A stretch of 32,137 bases of DNA from Acidobacteria bacterium Ga0077553 (GTDB lineage: Bacteria > Acidobacteriota > Terriglobia > Bryobacterales > Bryobacteraceae), in contig LNFE01000180.1 of NCBI GenBank assembly GCA_001464575.1, positions 1-32,137 of the forward strand, read 5' to 3'. The notes under the pieces are model-generated. The model was not told the DNA's origin. It saw only the letters and a list, made by a program, of their open reading frames with translations, and made no database searches. Every line of letters begins with the position of its first letter. Positions within the stretch are counted from its first letter, which is position 1. Positions 16,737-24,497 of this stretch are shown piece by piece. The position numbers and the translations under genes were made by a program.

Positions 16737-17951
16737 TTAGTCCAGCAGCACCGCCGGGGCGTGATCCTGTGGCTGGCTCTCACCACTGCGGATCAACGCA
16801 AACTTCGCACTCAGCGGCCCGATTAACTCAAAGATGGCCACAGCCGCCAGCACGATCGTCGCCACCTGCGGCCCCAACTGCGGGAACCGTTGGTTGGTGG
16901 CGAGCACCAAACCAATCGCCAGGCCGGCCTGCGCCAGGGTTGTGTATCCCATGTACCTCTGCACGGTGACGCTGGCGCCCGCATATCTGGCGCCCGCCTG
17001 CACGCCCACCACCTTGCCGAACACCCGGCCGAGCACGTAGACCACGCCCAGCAGGCCCACCGTCGGCAGCGCGCTCAGGTTCATGTCCGCGCCCGCAATC
17101 ACGAAGAAGATGGCGTAGAGCGGCGGGTCCGTCCGCGACAGCGCGCCGAAGAGATTCCGGCTATGCGTCGTGAGGTTCACCATCGTCGCGCCGACGGCCA
17201 GGCTCGATACGAGCGGCGAAAGCTCCATCCAATCGGCCATGCCCACGCACAGCAGCACCCCGCCGGCCATCAGAATCAAGGTCTCTCCCTGCTCTTCAAT
17301 GTGCCCGGACCATAGACTCAGCAGACCACCCACCAAAAACCCCAGCGCCGCCGAGCCGACAATCTGCCAGACCAGCGGATAGACGGCTTCATACAGCGCC
17401 TGCCCCATGGAGGCGTCGGGCATCTGCGCTTTCAGCGAAAGGTCCACCACGGCCGCCACAATGCTGAAGCCAATCAGGCAACAGATATTGTTCATCGCAA
17501 TAACGCCCTTCAGCATGTCCGACATCTCGCCCTTGGCGTTCATCTCGCGAAGCACCATCAGCGACGTAGCCGCCGCGGTCTCCATCGAAATCGCGCCGAG
17601 CAGCAGGGCGATGGTCCACGGCTGGCCCATCACGAGCATCCCGATAGTCACCACGACCGCGGTCAGCACCGACTCGACGAGCGTTACCAACACGGCCCGG
17701 CGGGCGATGAGCCGGAAGGAGGTGAACTCGAAGACGGAACCAATCGAGAACAGAATCAGGCCCAGCGCCACTTCCGAAAAGACTTCCAGACTCGACAGGT
17801 TTTCATGCGAAATCCAGCCCAGAAACGAGGGGCCGACGGCCACCCCGGCCAGGATGTAGCCCGTCACCTCCGGCACCCGGATGAACTTCACCAAGTGGCC
17901 CGCCAGCAAGGCGAAGAACAGAATGATGCCCAACGAAGCCAGCTCGTTCAC
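16737..17951 (-). CDS. CPA2-family cation:proton antiporter (membrane domain only)
   Basis: A 404-residue, strongly hydrophobic protein with about 12-13 membrane segments across its length. It starts at a GTG overlapping the upstream stop (GTGA). Family landmarks are LAGHLVKFIRVPEVTGYILAG with VAVGPSFLGWI near the N-terminus, LGLILFSIGSVFEF, and the VIAMNN segment at 150-155. The paired residues Asn154-Asn155 stand where many CPA antiporters have Asp-Asp or Asn-Asp for ion binding. There is no C-terminal TrkA-N/RCK domain, unlike Kef proteins. It should exchange Na+ or K+ for H+ across the inner membrane, but the Asn pair makes the transport mode uncertain. It lies between a pseudoprotease and a propeller gene in one operon. 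Confidence 0.85.
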   Translation of the reverse strand: MNELASLGIILFFALLAGHLVKFIRVPEVTGYILAGVAVGPSFLGWISHENLSSLEVFSEVALGLILFSIGSVFEFTSFRLIARRAVLVTLVESVLTAVVVTIGMLVMGQPWTIALLLGAISMETAAATSLMVLREMNAKGEMSDMLKGVIAMNNICCLIGFSIVAAVVDLSLKAQMPDASMGQALYEAVYPLVWQIVGSAALGFLVGGLLSLWSGHIEEQGETLILMAGGVLLCVGMADWMELSPLVSSLAVGATMVNLTTHSRNLFGALSRTDPPLYAIFFVIAGADMNLSALPTVGLLGVVYVLGRVFGKVVGVQAGARYAGASVTVQRYMGYTTLAQAGLAIGLVLATNQRFPQLGPQVATIVLAAVAIFELIGPLSAKFALIRSGESQPQDHAPAVLLD

Positions 17952-19036
17952 GGGGCCATCTCCACTAAGCGGGCAAAGCGCACATCGTCGCGTTCATAGA
18001 CCAAAAGTGTAGGCTGCGGGCGTTTGGCACCCGGCGCCAGCAGGCGGCGCAGTTCGGCGACCGTCGGCTGCACTAACCGGTCTCCCGTTCGCAAGCCCGC
18101 CTGTTCCGCCGCGCTGCCGGCAGCGACGTAGAGCGCCGGAGGCGAGTCGGGCAACAGTTCCAAGCCCTCCGTCGCGGCCTTCGCCAGGTTCATTTTGCGC
18201 CTGCCCCGCACCACGCGAAGCGGCGTCTCCCGCGGCCCCTCCAGCCAAGCCAGCAGCGCCGCGGCATCCGGCAGTTCCGCGATGGAGTCGCCTGGACGCA
18301 AACCCGCCGCGAACCCTGCCCCGCGAGTGGTGGTCTCGGTGACGAACAGCCCGTCTTCCTGCTTCCGCACAGCCACGCCCTGCAGCGCATGCAGCCGGTG
18401 TTCGGCGTCCGAAAACTTCCCGAGCAGTTCCCGCAGGCTCTGCGACGAGATCACGTGCAGACTCGCGCCGCACTGCGCCACCAGCCCCACAAGCACCCCG
18501 TCAAGGTCAAACACTGCGGCGCCCAGCATCTCCGTCGTCAACGCCGAATTGACGATCAACTCGCGGTACTTCTCCCCGTCGCAAACCGACTCGCGCCGTC
18601 CGCCGTCAATCGCCGTAATCCATTCCGGCTCCTTCTGTCCCGGCTCCATCCAAGCCAGCAACACCCAGCGCCCACCCGTCGACTCCGCCTGCGAGGCAAG
18701 CGGCGGCACGGCCATCGACTCCGTCTGCACCGCCCGCACCGGAAGCTGGCGGCTCGATGACACCACCTGCCCTGCCTTCTCCCAATACACCCCGCTGGCC
18801 TGCGTCTCCGGTAGGTAACGCAGATGCTCGGCCACCGCGCTGGCGCGCTCGGCAAAATACTTGCCCATGTTGCGCAGCTCATCCCGCCGGACCAGGCGCT
18901 GCAGGTTGGCTGTCTCGGACGAAGACGGAGGCTTCGGAGCCGGTTTCTTCGGACGGAGGAGAAGGCCTACTCCCAGGATCGCAACCGCAATTCCTGTGAG
19001 CCAGAGGACATACTTCCTATTGATGCTCTCAGCCAT
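17948..19036 (-). CDS. Membrane-anchored HtrA-like PDZ protein lacking protease residues
   Basis: A 362-residue protein with one membrane segment at about 10-27 and a Pro/Lys-rich linker. The region at 70-205 follows the trypsin-fold pattern of HtrA/DegP (SGVYWEKAGQVVSSS at about 81-95; VFDLDGVLVGLVAQCG at 175-190). The catalytic His region reads VVSSSRQLP with no His. The GNSGGP serine motif is replaced by EMLGAAVF (169-176). Two PDZ-like domains follow, at about 215-300 (GLFVTETTTRGAGFAAGLRPGD) and 305-355 (AAEQAGLRTGDRLV). It is probably an inactive binding or sensing protein of the envelope. First gene of the 19036-13705 operon; a TATAGT box ends six bases before the ATG, which suggests a leaderless mRNA. 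Confidence 0.72.
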   Translation of the reverse strand: MAESINRKYVLWLTGIAVAILGVGLLLRPKKPAPKPPSSSETANLQRLVRRDELRNMGKYFAERASAVAEHLRYLPETQASGVYWEKAGQVVSSSRQLPVRAVQTESMAVPPLASQAESTGGRWVLLAWMEPGQKEPEWITAIDGGRRESVCDGEKYRELIVNSALTTEMLGAAVFDLDGVLVGLVAQCGASLHVISSQSLRELLGKFSDAEHRLHALQGVAVRKQEDGLFVTETTTRGAGFAAGLRPGDSIAELPDAAALLAWLEGPRETPLRVVRGRRKMNLAKAATEGLELLPDSPPALYVAAGSAAEQAGLRTGDRLVQPTVAELRRLLAPGAKRPQPTLLVYERDDVRFARLVEMAP

Positions 19037-19042
19037 CTAAAA

Positions 19043-19048
19043 ACTATA
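19043..19048 (-). promoter_or_regulatory. TANNNT box, likely leaderless promoter of the 19036-13705 operon
   Basis: TATAGT on the minus strand ends six bases before the ATG at 19036, and no Shine-Dalgarno is present. Transcription would start at or next to the start codon. It lies in a 65-bp divergent gap. Confidence 0.5.
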
Positions 19049-19087
19049 GCGTCCCTCTTCCAGCCGCCCGCCGGCCTCTCACCGTTG

Positions 19088-19093
19088 TAGCCT
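19088..19093 (+). promoter_or_regulatory. TANNNT box before the MBL-fold gene
   Basis: TAGCCT ends eight bases before the ATG at 19102. A GAAGGG between box and ATG could act as a close Shine-Dalgarno, so a leaderless start is less certain here. Confidence 0.3.
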
Positions 19094-19101
19094 GAAGGGC
19101 G

Positions 19102-19869
19102 ATGCCTTACGTCGACCTCACGCTCCACTCCGGCGGCCACTGCCGCGAGCGCGCCTGGTTCGTCGACCGCACCCGCGGCTTCGCCAAGATCACCCTGCCC
19201 GCCTTGGTCGCCGCACTGCGGCATCCCAAGGCCGGCCTGATCTTCTTCGATACCGGCTACGGCCCCCACCTCGCCAACTCGACCAGTTTCCCTGCCCGCC
19301 TCTATCGCCGCCTGCTGCCCTTCACGCTCGCCTCCGAACCGCTGCCCACCGATGGCCTATCCGCCATCGTCGTCTCGCACTTTCATCCGGACCACATCGG
19401 CGGCCTCCGCTCGCTGCCTGCCGTCCCGCTCTATCACTCGCGCGAAGCGCTCCATCAGCTCCGTACCCTCTCGCCCTATCAGCGCGCTCGCCACGCCTTC
19501 CTGCCCGAACTCCTCCCGCCGTCGTTCACCTCTCGCGCCATTGAAGATTGCCCCCGCGTTACCCCGCCCGATCTCGCGCCCTTCACCGAAGCCTACGATC
19601 TGCTGCACGATGGCTCACTGCTCGCCATCCCGCTGCCCGGCCACGCCCTCGGCCAGCATGGCCTGCTCTGCCGCCACCGCGACGGCTCGGAGACGTTCCT
19701 GGTCGCCGACGCCGCCTGGGTGCTCACCAACATCACCCATCTCTCCCTGCCCGCCGAACCCGCCCTGCGCATCCTGGGACATCGCCCCACCATCCTCGCC
19801 ACGCTCAAAAAGCTTCACGCTCTCCACCGCCGCCGCCCCACGCTCCGGCTCGTCCCCTCGCATGCTTGA
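19102..19869 (+). CDS. Metallo-beta-lactamase-fold hydrolase
   Basis: A 255-residue protein without signal peptide. The zinc motif is SHFHPDHIGG, with His93, His95, Asp97 and His98. Later ligands are the His residues of LPGHALGQHG (about 174-183), the Asp of VADAAW and the last His of VPSHA at the C-terminus, so a two-metal site looks complete. Homologues hydrolyse lactones, thioesters or phosphodiesters. The substrate here is unknown. It is coupled to the adenylate-forming gene by an 8-bp overlap, so it may act on the CoA- or acyl-linked product of that enzyme or on a lactone (inference). The start is the first ATG after the divergent gap, and the N-terminus (MPYVDLTLHSGGHC) looks complete. 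Confidence 0.85.
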   Translation: MPYVDLTLHSGGHCRERAWFVDRTRGFAKITLPALVAALRHPKAGLIFFDTGYGPHLANSTSFPARLYRRLLPFTLASEPLPTDGLSAIVVSHFHPDHIGGLRSLPAVPLYHSREALHQLRTLSPYQRARHAFLPELLPPSFTSRAIEDCPRVTPPDLAPFTEAYDLLHDGSLLAIPLPGHALGQHGLLCRHRDGSETFLVADAAWVLTNITHLSLPAEPALRILGHRPTILATLKKLHALHRRRPTLRLVPSHA

Positions 19870-20851
19870 GCTGCTCCGCGCCTATCTCGCCGCCCGCCGC
19901 TTCCGCACCCTTCGCGTTCCTCCTGTCCCACCGCTCGCCCTCTCCGAAGCCGACGCCCGCGCCTACGCCGAACAGGAACTGGCCACCGGCGTCTCGCCCC
20001 TGCCGCCGTACAGCTTCGGCCTCTCCTCGGGCACCACGGGCCCGCCCGGCGTCTTCATCACCACCCCGGCTGAACGCGCCCGCTGGGCCGGCAACATCCT
20101 CGGCAAGTACATCCCGCCCCACCGGCTGCCCGGCCTCCGCGTCGCCCTCTTCCTCAAGCACAACAATCGGCTCTACTCGGGCGTCCGCGGTCTCCGCTAC
20201 TACGGCCTCACCCCGCCCTATCCCGATCTGCTCGCCTGGCGCCCCCACGTCCTCGTCGGCCCGCCCAGCGTGCTCCTCCAACTTCCCGATGGGCTGCGCC
20301 CACACACCGTCCTGGCCGGCGCCGAACCCCTCTTCCCCGCCGACCGCGAGACCCTAAGGCAGAAGTTCCGCGTCGCTCCCCGCGGCCTCTACCAGGCCCG
20401 CGAAGGCTTCCTCGCCTACGGCTGCCCCCACGGCCGTTACCATCTCAACGAAGACCTGCTCGCCTTCCGCCTCCAGTCCTTCGCCCACGATCCCCGCCGC
20501 GTCCTCCCTATAATCACGGACCTCGTCCGCCAAACCCAACCCCAAGCCAATCGCCGCGTCGATGACGTGCTGCTGCTCGCCTCGTCTTGCCCCTGCGGCA
20601 GCCCGTTCACCGCCGTCGAATCCGTCGAAGGCCGTCTGCAGGACCTCATGGTCTTCCGCGACCGTCCCCCCAAGTTCCCCCTCGAACTCGCCCCGCTCCT
20701 GCCGCCCAGTGCGGCGCTCTTCCAAAACGACTACGACGACTTTACCGTCCAGTTCGACTACCGGCCTGCCCCCGGCAACAAGCACCGCCGCTTCCAGCGC
20801 CTCTTCGATCCGGGCAACACCCTCATCGAACCATGGCTGCAATCCGCGTGA
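19862..20851 (+). CDS. Coenzyme F390 synthetase / phenylacetate-CoA ligase-like adenylate-forming enzyme
   Basis: A 329-residue protein whose ATG overlaps the end of the MBL-fold gene by 8 bp. The adenylate-binding P-loop is SSGTTGPPGVF at 55-65. FLKHNNRLYSG, TVLAGAEPLF and YQAREGFLAYGCPHG (the aromatic/Glu motif and ATP ribose region) follow. VEGRLQDLMVFRD near 260 corresponds to the hinge-and-C-domain entry of PaaK/F390 synthetase proteins. At 329 residues it is much shorter than the 430-residue PaaK enzymes. It likely activates an aromatic or other carboxylate as adenylate. CoA, an alcohol or an amine as acceptor cannot be told. The last 29 bp overlap the convergent GT1 gene. Confidence 0.75.
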   Translation: MLELLRAYLAARRFRTLRVPPVPPLALSEADARAYAEQELATGVSPLPPYSFGLSSGTTGPPGVFITTPAERARWAGNILGKYIPPHRLPGLRVALFLKHNNRLYSGVRGLRYYGLTPPYPDLLAWRPHVLVGPPSVLLQLPDGLRPHTVLAGAEPLFPADRETLRQKFRVAPRGLYQAREGFLAYGCPHGRYHLNEDLLAFRLQSFAHDPRRVLPIITDLVRQTQPQANRRVDDVLLLASSCPCGSPFTAVESVEGRLQDLMVFRDRPPKFPLELAPLLPPSAALFQNDYDDFTVQFDYRPAPGNKHRRFQRLFDPGNTLIEPWLQSA

Positions 20852-21956
20852 GAAACGCCTCCCGCGGGCGGTAGGCCCGCGCCGCCGCTTGCAACGCAGG
20901 CAGCCGTGGCCAGTCTCGCGCCAGCAGCTCTTCTACTGTCCCCCGCTGCGTCCCGGCCCCGCACCATTCCACGCGCGCAGCGAAGTCGAAGTGGTCATAG
21001 TCCTGCGGCCATACCAGGCTTGGCTTTCCTTCGAGAATCGCCGCATAGGCAATCCCCGCGCCGCCATGGTGCACCACCGCGTCGAACTGCGCCAAGTCCC
21101 GCGCATACGGCACAAACGGGTACTCCTTCGATCCTGCCACCACCATCGCCACGCCCGGCACCTGCGGCACCTGCAGCCGCTCCTTTGCCCAAAACAGATG
21201 CGTCCCCATCGTCAGCAGAACCTTCTTCCCCGCCGGGTACTCGACGGGCGGCCAATCCTCCGGGTCCTCCACCAGCGGCCCGATCATCTCGAAGCACGCG
21301 GGCCAGTCCCGCTCAAACTCCAACTCCCGAATGCCGAGCCCCAGGATCGCCTCCGGCGAATAGACTACCTCCGTCCCGTCCGGGCGCCACAGTTCCTCCA
21401 CCCCGGCGGCCCGGAACTCGGCTGCCAGCCAAGCCTTCACGCCCCGCTTGAATCCGCGCACGGCCATCCGGCCCAGCCAGTCGCGCAGGCCCCAGCCCGG
21501 CGTCCATCCGCCGCAGTACGATGGCGTGCCCCGCTTCGTCTCGAGCGCCAGCGGGCTCGGGATCGTCGTCACCCACGGCAGGCCCATCTCCTGCGCAACA
21601 AAGCCGCCCACTGGCGCCACGAAATCGGCCACGACGACGTCCGGCCGCCAGCCCGCGAACAGTCCGCGCAAGTCTTGGCGAATCCCGGGGAACAAGCCCA
21701 AATTGGCCCGCAACTGCTGCATCAGCAACCGCGGATTGCTGCCCACTTTATGCGGCGGATTCGCGATCGCCTCCAGCGCCCCGTCCGGTACACTCGTCAG
21801 TGGCAGGGTCTCCAGTCCGCGCTTGGCCAACACGTCTCGCTTCCGCTCTCCGGTAACGAACGCCACCGTGTGCCCGGCCGCCCGCGCTGCTTCCGCCAGC
21901 GGCACCTGCGGATACAGATGGCCCGAGTAGGGCGGCGCTACAAACACGATCCTCAT
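20823..21956 (-). CDS. GT1 (UGT/MGT-like) glycosyltransferase
   Basis: A 377-residue GT-B fold enzyme using a nucleotide sugar. The ATG at 21956 overlaps the stop of the previous gene (ATGA). The N-terminus reads MRIVFVAPPYSGHLYPQVPL, as expected for UGT/MGT proteins. LLTMGTHLFWAKERL marks the start of the C-terminal domain, and FDAVVHHGGAGIAYAAILEGKPSLVWP carries the HGGxG nucleotide-binding signature. Family members glucosylate small hydrophobic acceptors such as macrolides, sterols, carotenoids and lipids. Longer frames reaching back to 22163 overlap the upstream gene and have a low-complexity Arg-rich beginning, so they were rejected. As the last gene of the epimerase/GT21 operon it may add a second sugar to the same product. 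Confidence 0.88.
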   Translation of the reverse strand: MRIVFVAPPYSGHLYPQVPLAEAARAAGHTVAFVTGERKRDVLAKRGLETLPLTSVPDGALEAIANPPHKVGSNPRLLMQQLRANLGLFPGIRQDLRGLFAGWRPDVVVADFVAPVGGFVAQEMGLPWVTTIPSPLALETKRGTPSYCGGWTPGWGLRDWLGRMAVRGFKRGVKAWLAAEFRAAGVEELWRPDGTEVVYSPEAILGLGIRELEFERDWPACFEMIGPLVEDPEDWPPVEYPAGKKVLLTMGTHLFWAKERLQVPQVPGVAMVVAGSKEYPFVPYARDLAQFDAVVHHGGAGIAYAAILEGKPSLVWPQDYDHFDFAARVEWCGAGTQRGTVEELLARDWPRLPALQAAARAYRPREAFLTRIAAMVR

Positions 21957-22528
21957 CGCACCACCTGCCAATAATCCAAATGCCCACCGCGAACGCGCCG
22001 GTCCACGCGGCCCCAATAGAGCAAGCGGCTCCAGCCATCCTCGTCGCCGCGCACCACCTCGGCGGGCACGCGCAGCGGACCGAAACAAGCCGGCCCTAAC
22101 GCTAGCACCTCGGCCTCGCCGCGCAGCTCCGCCCATACGCAGTTCAACAGTTGCAGCCCACAACTACCCGTCACGATCCGCAGCTGCACCCGCGTCGTAT
22201 CCATCGCCCGCTGCAGCACCCGCCGGACGACCTCCCGATACTCGCTCGACGCCATTGACATCGCCACCTGCGCCGCGTTTCGCCAACTCGCACCGATCAT
22301 TGAGGTCTCATCGAACTCCGGGCCGAGCATGGCCGCATGATAGGGAAAGCCCGCCCGCACAGCGGACCACCCCGGCGGCGTCACGGCATCAAGGAATCTC
22401 TCCTGCGCCGGACTCAGCCGCGCCGCGCGCCACGAACTCTGCCCCGTCAGAATCATCACGCGCCGCTCGACCGGCACAAGCAGACTCCCCTCGTCGTCTA
22501 ATTCCCGCAACCGTGCAAAGTAGCTCAC
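21953..22528 (-). CDS. Small alpha/beta-hydrolase-like protein of unknown role
   Basis: A 191-residue protein starting at a GTG that overlaps the GT21-like stop (GTGA), and overlapping the next start by ATGA. I do not recognise a named family. The order of elements is that of a compact alpha/beta-hydrolase: strand RRVMILTGQSS (22-32), strand WSAVRAGFPYH, a nucleophile-elbow-like IVTGSCGLQLLN (118-129, Ser122), an acid-loop-like VVRGDEDGWSRLL (158-170) and GGHLDYW (181-187, His183) near the end. This would give a Ser122-Asp-His183 triad. The length is small for the fold. Thioesterase or lipase activity on the operon's lipid or CoA intermediate is a guess. A longer frame starting at 22843 is an antisense-free extension into the neighbour and is rejected. 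Confidence 0.7.
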   Translation of the reverse strand: MSYFARLRELDDEGSLLVPVERRVMILTGQSSWRAARLSPAQERFLDAVTPPGWSAVRAGFPYHAAMLGPEFDETSMIGASWRNAAQVAMSMASSEYREVVRRVLQRAMDTTRVQLRIVTGSCGLQLLNCVWAELRGEAEVLALGPACFGPLRVPAEVVRGDEDGWSRLLYWGRVDRRVRGGHLDYWQVVR

Positions 22529-23577
22529 CGGTACCGGATCCTCCCGTCGGAAACATCGATCTGCCGGCTCCGCCAGCTCATCCGGCCCGGCCGCACCAGA
22601 GAGCTCACGTAGAGCACCGGCAAAGCCAAATCGGCTACCACTTCGCACAGGACGTCCACCGGGCCGCTGCGCACCCCTGCCCACCGCCACAAGCAAACCC
22701 GGTTCACAATGGCCTTGACGGGCAACACCCAGCCCCAACCTGTCGCCACCAGCGCCCAAGGCAGCAGAGCCGGCAGCACCACCAACGCGAACGAACCCAC
22801 CGTCAGGTTCTCGGCCAGGTACCGGTTGGCGAAGATCAACCATCGCCGCATCACCCGGCCGCAGTGTCCGGCCGAAGCGATGGTCATCGTCACCCGCGCA
22901 AACACCGGGGCCTGCCGAAGCGACTTCCCTTTTCCCTCGTACAGTTTCGCCATCGCATAGTCATCGGTGAGGCAATCCACCACGGCCCCAAACCCACCCA
23001 CCTCTCGCAAAGTCGCCGCCGGCGTTGCGTAGATCATGCCGTTGATCGTCCGCTGCACCCCCACGGCCGCCGCCGGCAGATAGGTCAGAATCGCCGACCC
23101 GTTCACGAACCCGCCCACGAGCCGCTCCCACACGGTGCCCGCGTCCACGAACACCGGCAACCCGGTCACCAGGTCAGCCCCAGTCAGGCGGCGCAGCGAC
23201 GCTTCGTCAATGCGCGTGTCATCGTCCAGCACCACCACGATGCCATCGCCCACCGCCGCGCGCGCCAGCTTGGCGATCTTCGGATTCTCGCCCTGCGCCG
23301 GCGGAGGCCCCACCATCAGCTTCACCCGCTCATCGGCCAAACGCCTCGCGATCTCGCATCCCAATGAATCATCCTCATCCACCAACCAAACGAACCGGGC
23401 GCCCGGGTTCGCCGCCAGATTCTCCCGCAGGCAGCGCTCCAGCTTCGGATCCCCCGCCAGGATCGGCTGCAGAATCGTCAACGCCCCCGGCCAAATCTCC
23501 GCCTCCCCCCGCCGCACCATCCACCAGGCCAAGCCCACCCGCACCGCCAGCAGCGCTAGATAAACAGCGACTGCCAT
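22525..23577 (-). CDS. GT21-like (ceramide glucosyltransferase/HpnI-like) membrane glycosyltransferase
   Basis: A 350-residue processive-type GT-A enzyme. It has an N-terminal membrane segment (1-20) and two or three hydrophobic segments after residue 260. Sequence landmarks are ENPK (97-100), the metal-binding LDDDT (117-121), LTDDYAM (203-209) and RRW (244-246) at the place of the (Q/R)xxRW motif. These are the D1, D2, D3 and RW elements of ceramide glucosyltransferases and bacterial HpnI. The acceptor is therefore probably a membrane lipid presented at the cytoplasmic face. No hopanoid or ceramide genes are seen nearby, so the lipid is unknown. The start has a GGAGG eight bases upstream and lies 22 bp inside the epimerase gene. 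Confidence 0.82.
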   Translation of the reverse strand: MAVAVYLALLAVRVGLAWWMVRRGEAEIWPGALTILQPILAGDPKLERCLRENLAANPGARFVWLVDEDDSLGCEIARRLADERVKLMVGPPPAQGENPKIAKLARAAVGDGIVVVLDDDTRIDEASLRRLTGADLVTGLPVFVDAGTVWERLVGGFVNGSAILTYLPAAAVGVQRTINGMIYATPAATLREVGGFGAVVDCLTDDYAMAKLYEGKGKSLRQAPVFARVTMTIASAGHCGRVMRRWLIFANRYLAENLTVGSFALVVLPALLPWALVATGWGWVLPVKAIVNRVCLWRWAGVRSGPVDVLCEVVADLALPVLYVSSLVRPGRMSWRSRQIDVSDGRIRYR

Positions 23578-24485
23578 TCGACAAACCTCCGCAAGCTCTC
23601 CTCATTCGATACCGGTGGCCGCCCCAACACCGCGTTCGCCTTACTCACATCGAACGTCTTCGCATGCGTCATCACCTCCACGCCGAACTGCGTAATCGGC
23701 GGCTCCCACCAACCCGTCGCCGACGACAATATCTCCATCCCCCGCGCCAACCGCATCGCCAACCCCACCGGCACCGGCCGCCCCAACGGTGGATACCCGA
23801 GCCCGGCGAACACTTCGTTCAGAAACGTCCACAACCCCACGGGCTGCCCATTCGTCACATTGAAATCGCCCGTCGCGCCCAACGCCAACACCCGCTCCAA
23901 CAGGAAGCACAAGTTCTCGATGTAGATCAGATCGCCCACCGGCTCCCGGTCCCCGAATCGGGGCAGCATGCCCTTCCTCGCCGCCCGCAGCAGCCGCGGA
24001 AACAGCACCGTATCCTCCGGGCCAAACACCGCTCGCGGCCGCACCACCGTCCACCGCCTCCCCGACGCCCGCACCAACCGCTCCGCCTCCAGCTTCGTCG
24101 CCGCATACGCATTCAATGGCCGCTCTGCCACCGGCGACTCCTCGGTCAAACCCAATTGATCGCCCCACCGGTAGTAGACGCTACTCGACGAAACAAACAC
24201 GAAATGGCCAGCGTCCACCCGCAGCGTGTTCCCGGTCGCCACAACATTCTGCCGGTGGAACTCCTCGCGCCGCCCCCAAGGCGCCGACCGCGCCGCGCAA
24301 TGCACCACGGCATCGAAACTGCCCGGCACTACGCCCGTCGTCAGATCGAACGGCACAAACGCACCACAAGCCTCGCTCCGCGCCGGCCCCCGGCTCACCC
24401 CGGTCACGGTATACCCCTGCTCCCGCAGATACCTTCCCAAGGCCCCGCCGACGAACCCGCTGACCCCGGTTACCAGTACCCGCAC
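23556..24485 (-). CDS. NAD(P)-dependent epimerase/dehydrogenase (3-beta-HSD-like SDR)
   Basis: A 309-residue extended short-chain dehydrogenase. The start is GTG 24485 (MRVLVTGVSGFVGGALGRYL) and gives the nucleotide-binding GxSGFxG. FVSSSSVYY and YAATKLEAERLV (catalytic Tyr-x-x-x-Lys) follow in the usual order. VVRPRAVFGPEDTVLF and DLIYIENL are typical of 3-beta-hydroxysteroid dehydrogenase/isomerase-like and sugar epimerase branches. It should oxidise or epimerise a hydroxyl on a sterol-like, polyketide or nucleotide-sugar substrate. The GT21 partner points to a lipid pathway (inference). The GTG is 9 bp after the VOC gene. A TAGGAT box that begins with the VOC stop codon ends six bases before it. 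Confidence 0.85.
   Translation of the reverse strand: MRVLVTGVSGFVGGALGRYLREQGYTVTGVSRGPARSEACGAFVPFDLTTGVVPGSFDAVVHCAARSAPWGRREEFHRQNVVATGNTLRVDAGHFVFVSSSSVYYRWGDQLGLTEESPVAERPLNAYAATKLEAERLVRASGRRWTVVRPRAVFGPEDTVLFPRLLRAARKGMLPRFGDREPVGDLIYIENLCFLLERVLALGATGDFNVTNGQPVGLWTFLNEVFAGLGYPPLGRPVPVGLAMRLARGMEILSSATGWWEPPITQFGVEVMTHAKTFDVSKANAVLGRPPVSNEESLRRFVEWQSLFI
23586..23590 (-). promoter_or_regulatory. Shine-Dalgarno for the GT21-like gene
   Basis: GGAGG on the minus strand, eight bases before the ATG at 23577 and inside the end of the epimerase gene. It fixes the start. Confidence 0.65.
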
Positions 24486-24491
24486 CCTCTC

Positions 24492-24497
24492 ATCCTA
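24492..24497 (-). promoter_or_regulatory. TANNNT box sharing the VOC stop codon
   Basis: TAGGAT on the minus strand; its first three bases are the TAG stop of the VOC gene. It ends six bases before the GTG at 24485. The spacer GAGAGG could alternatively be a ribosome-binding site placed very close. Confidence 0.35.
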
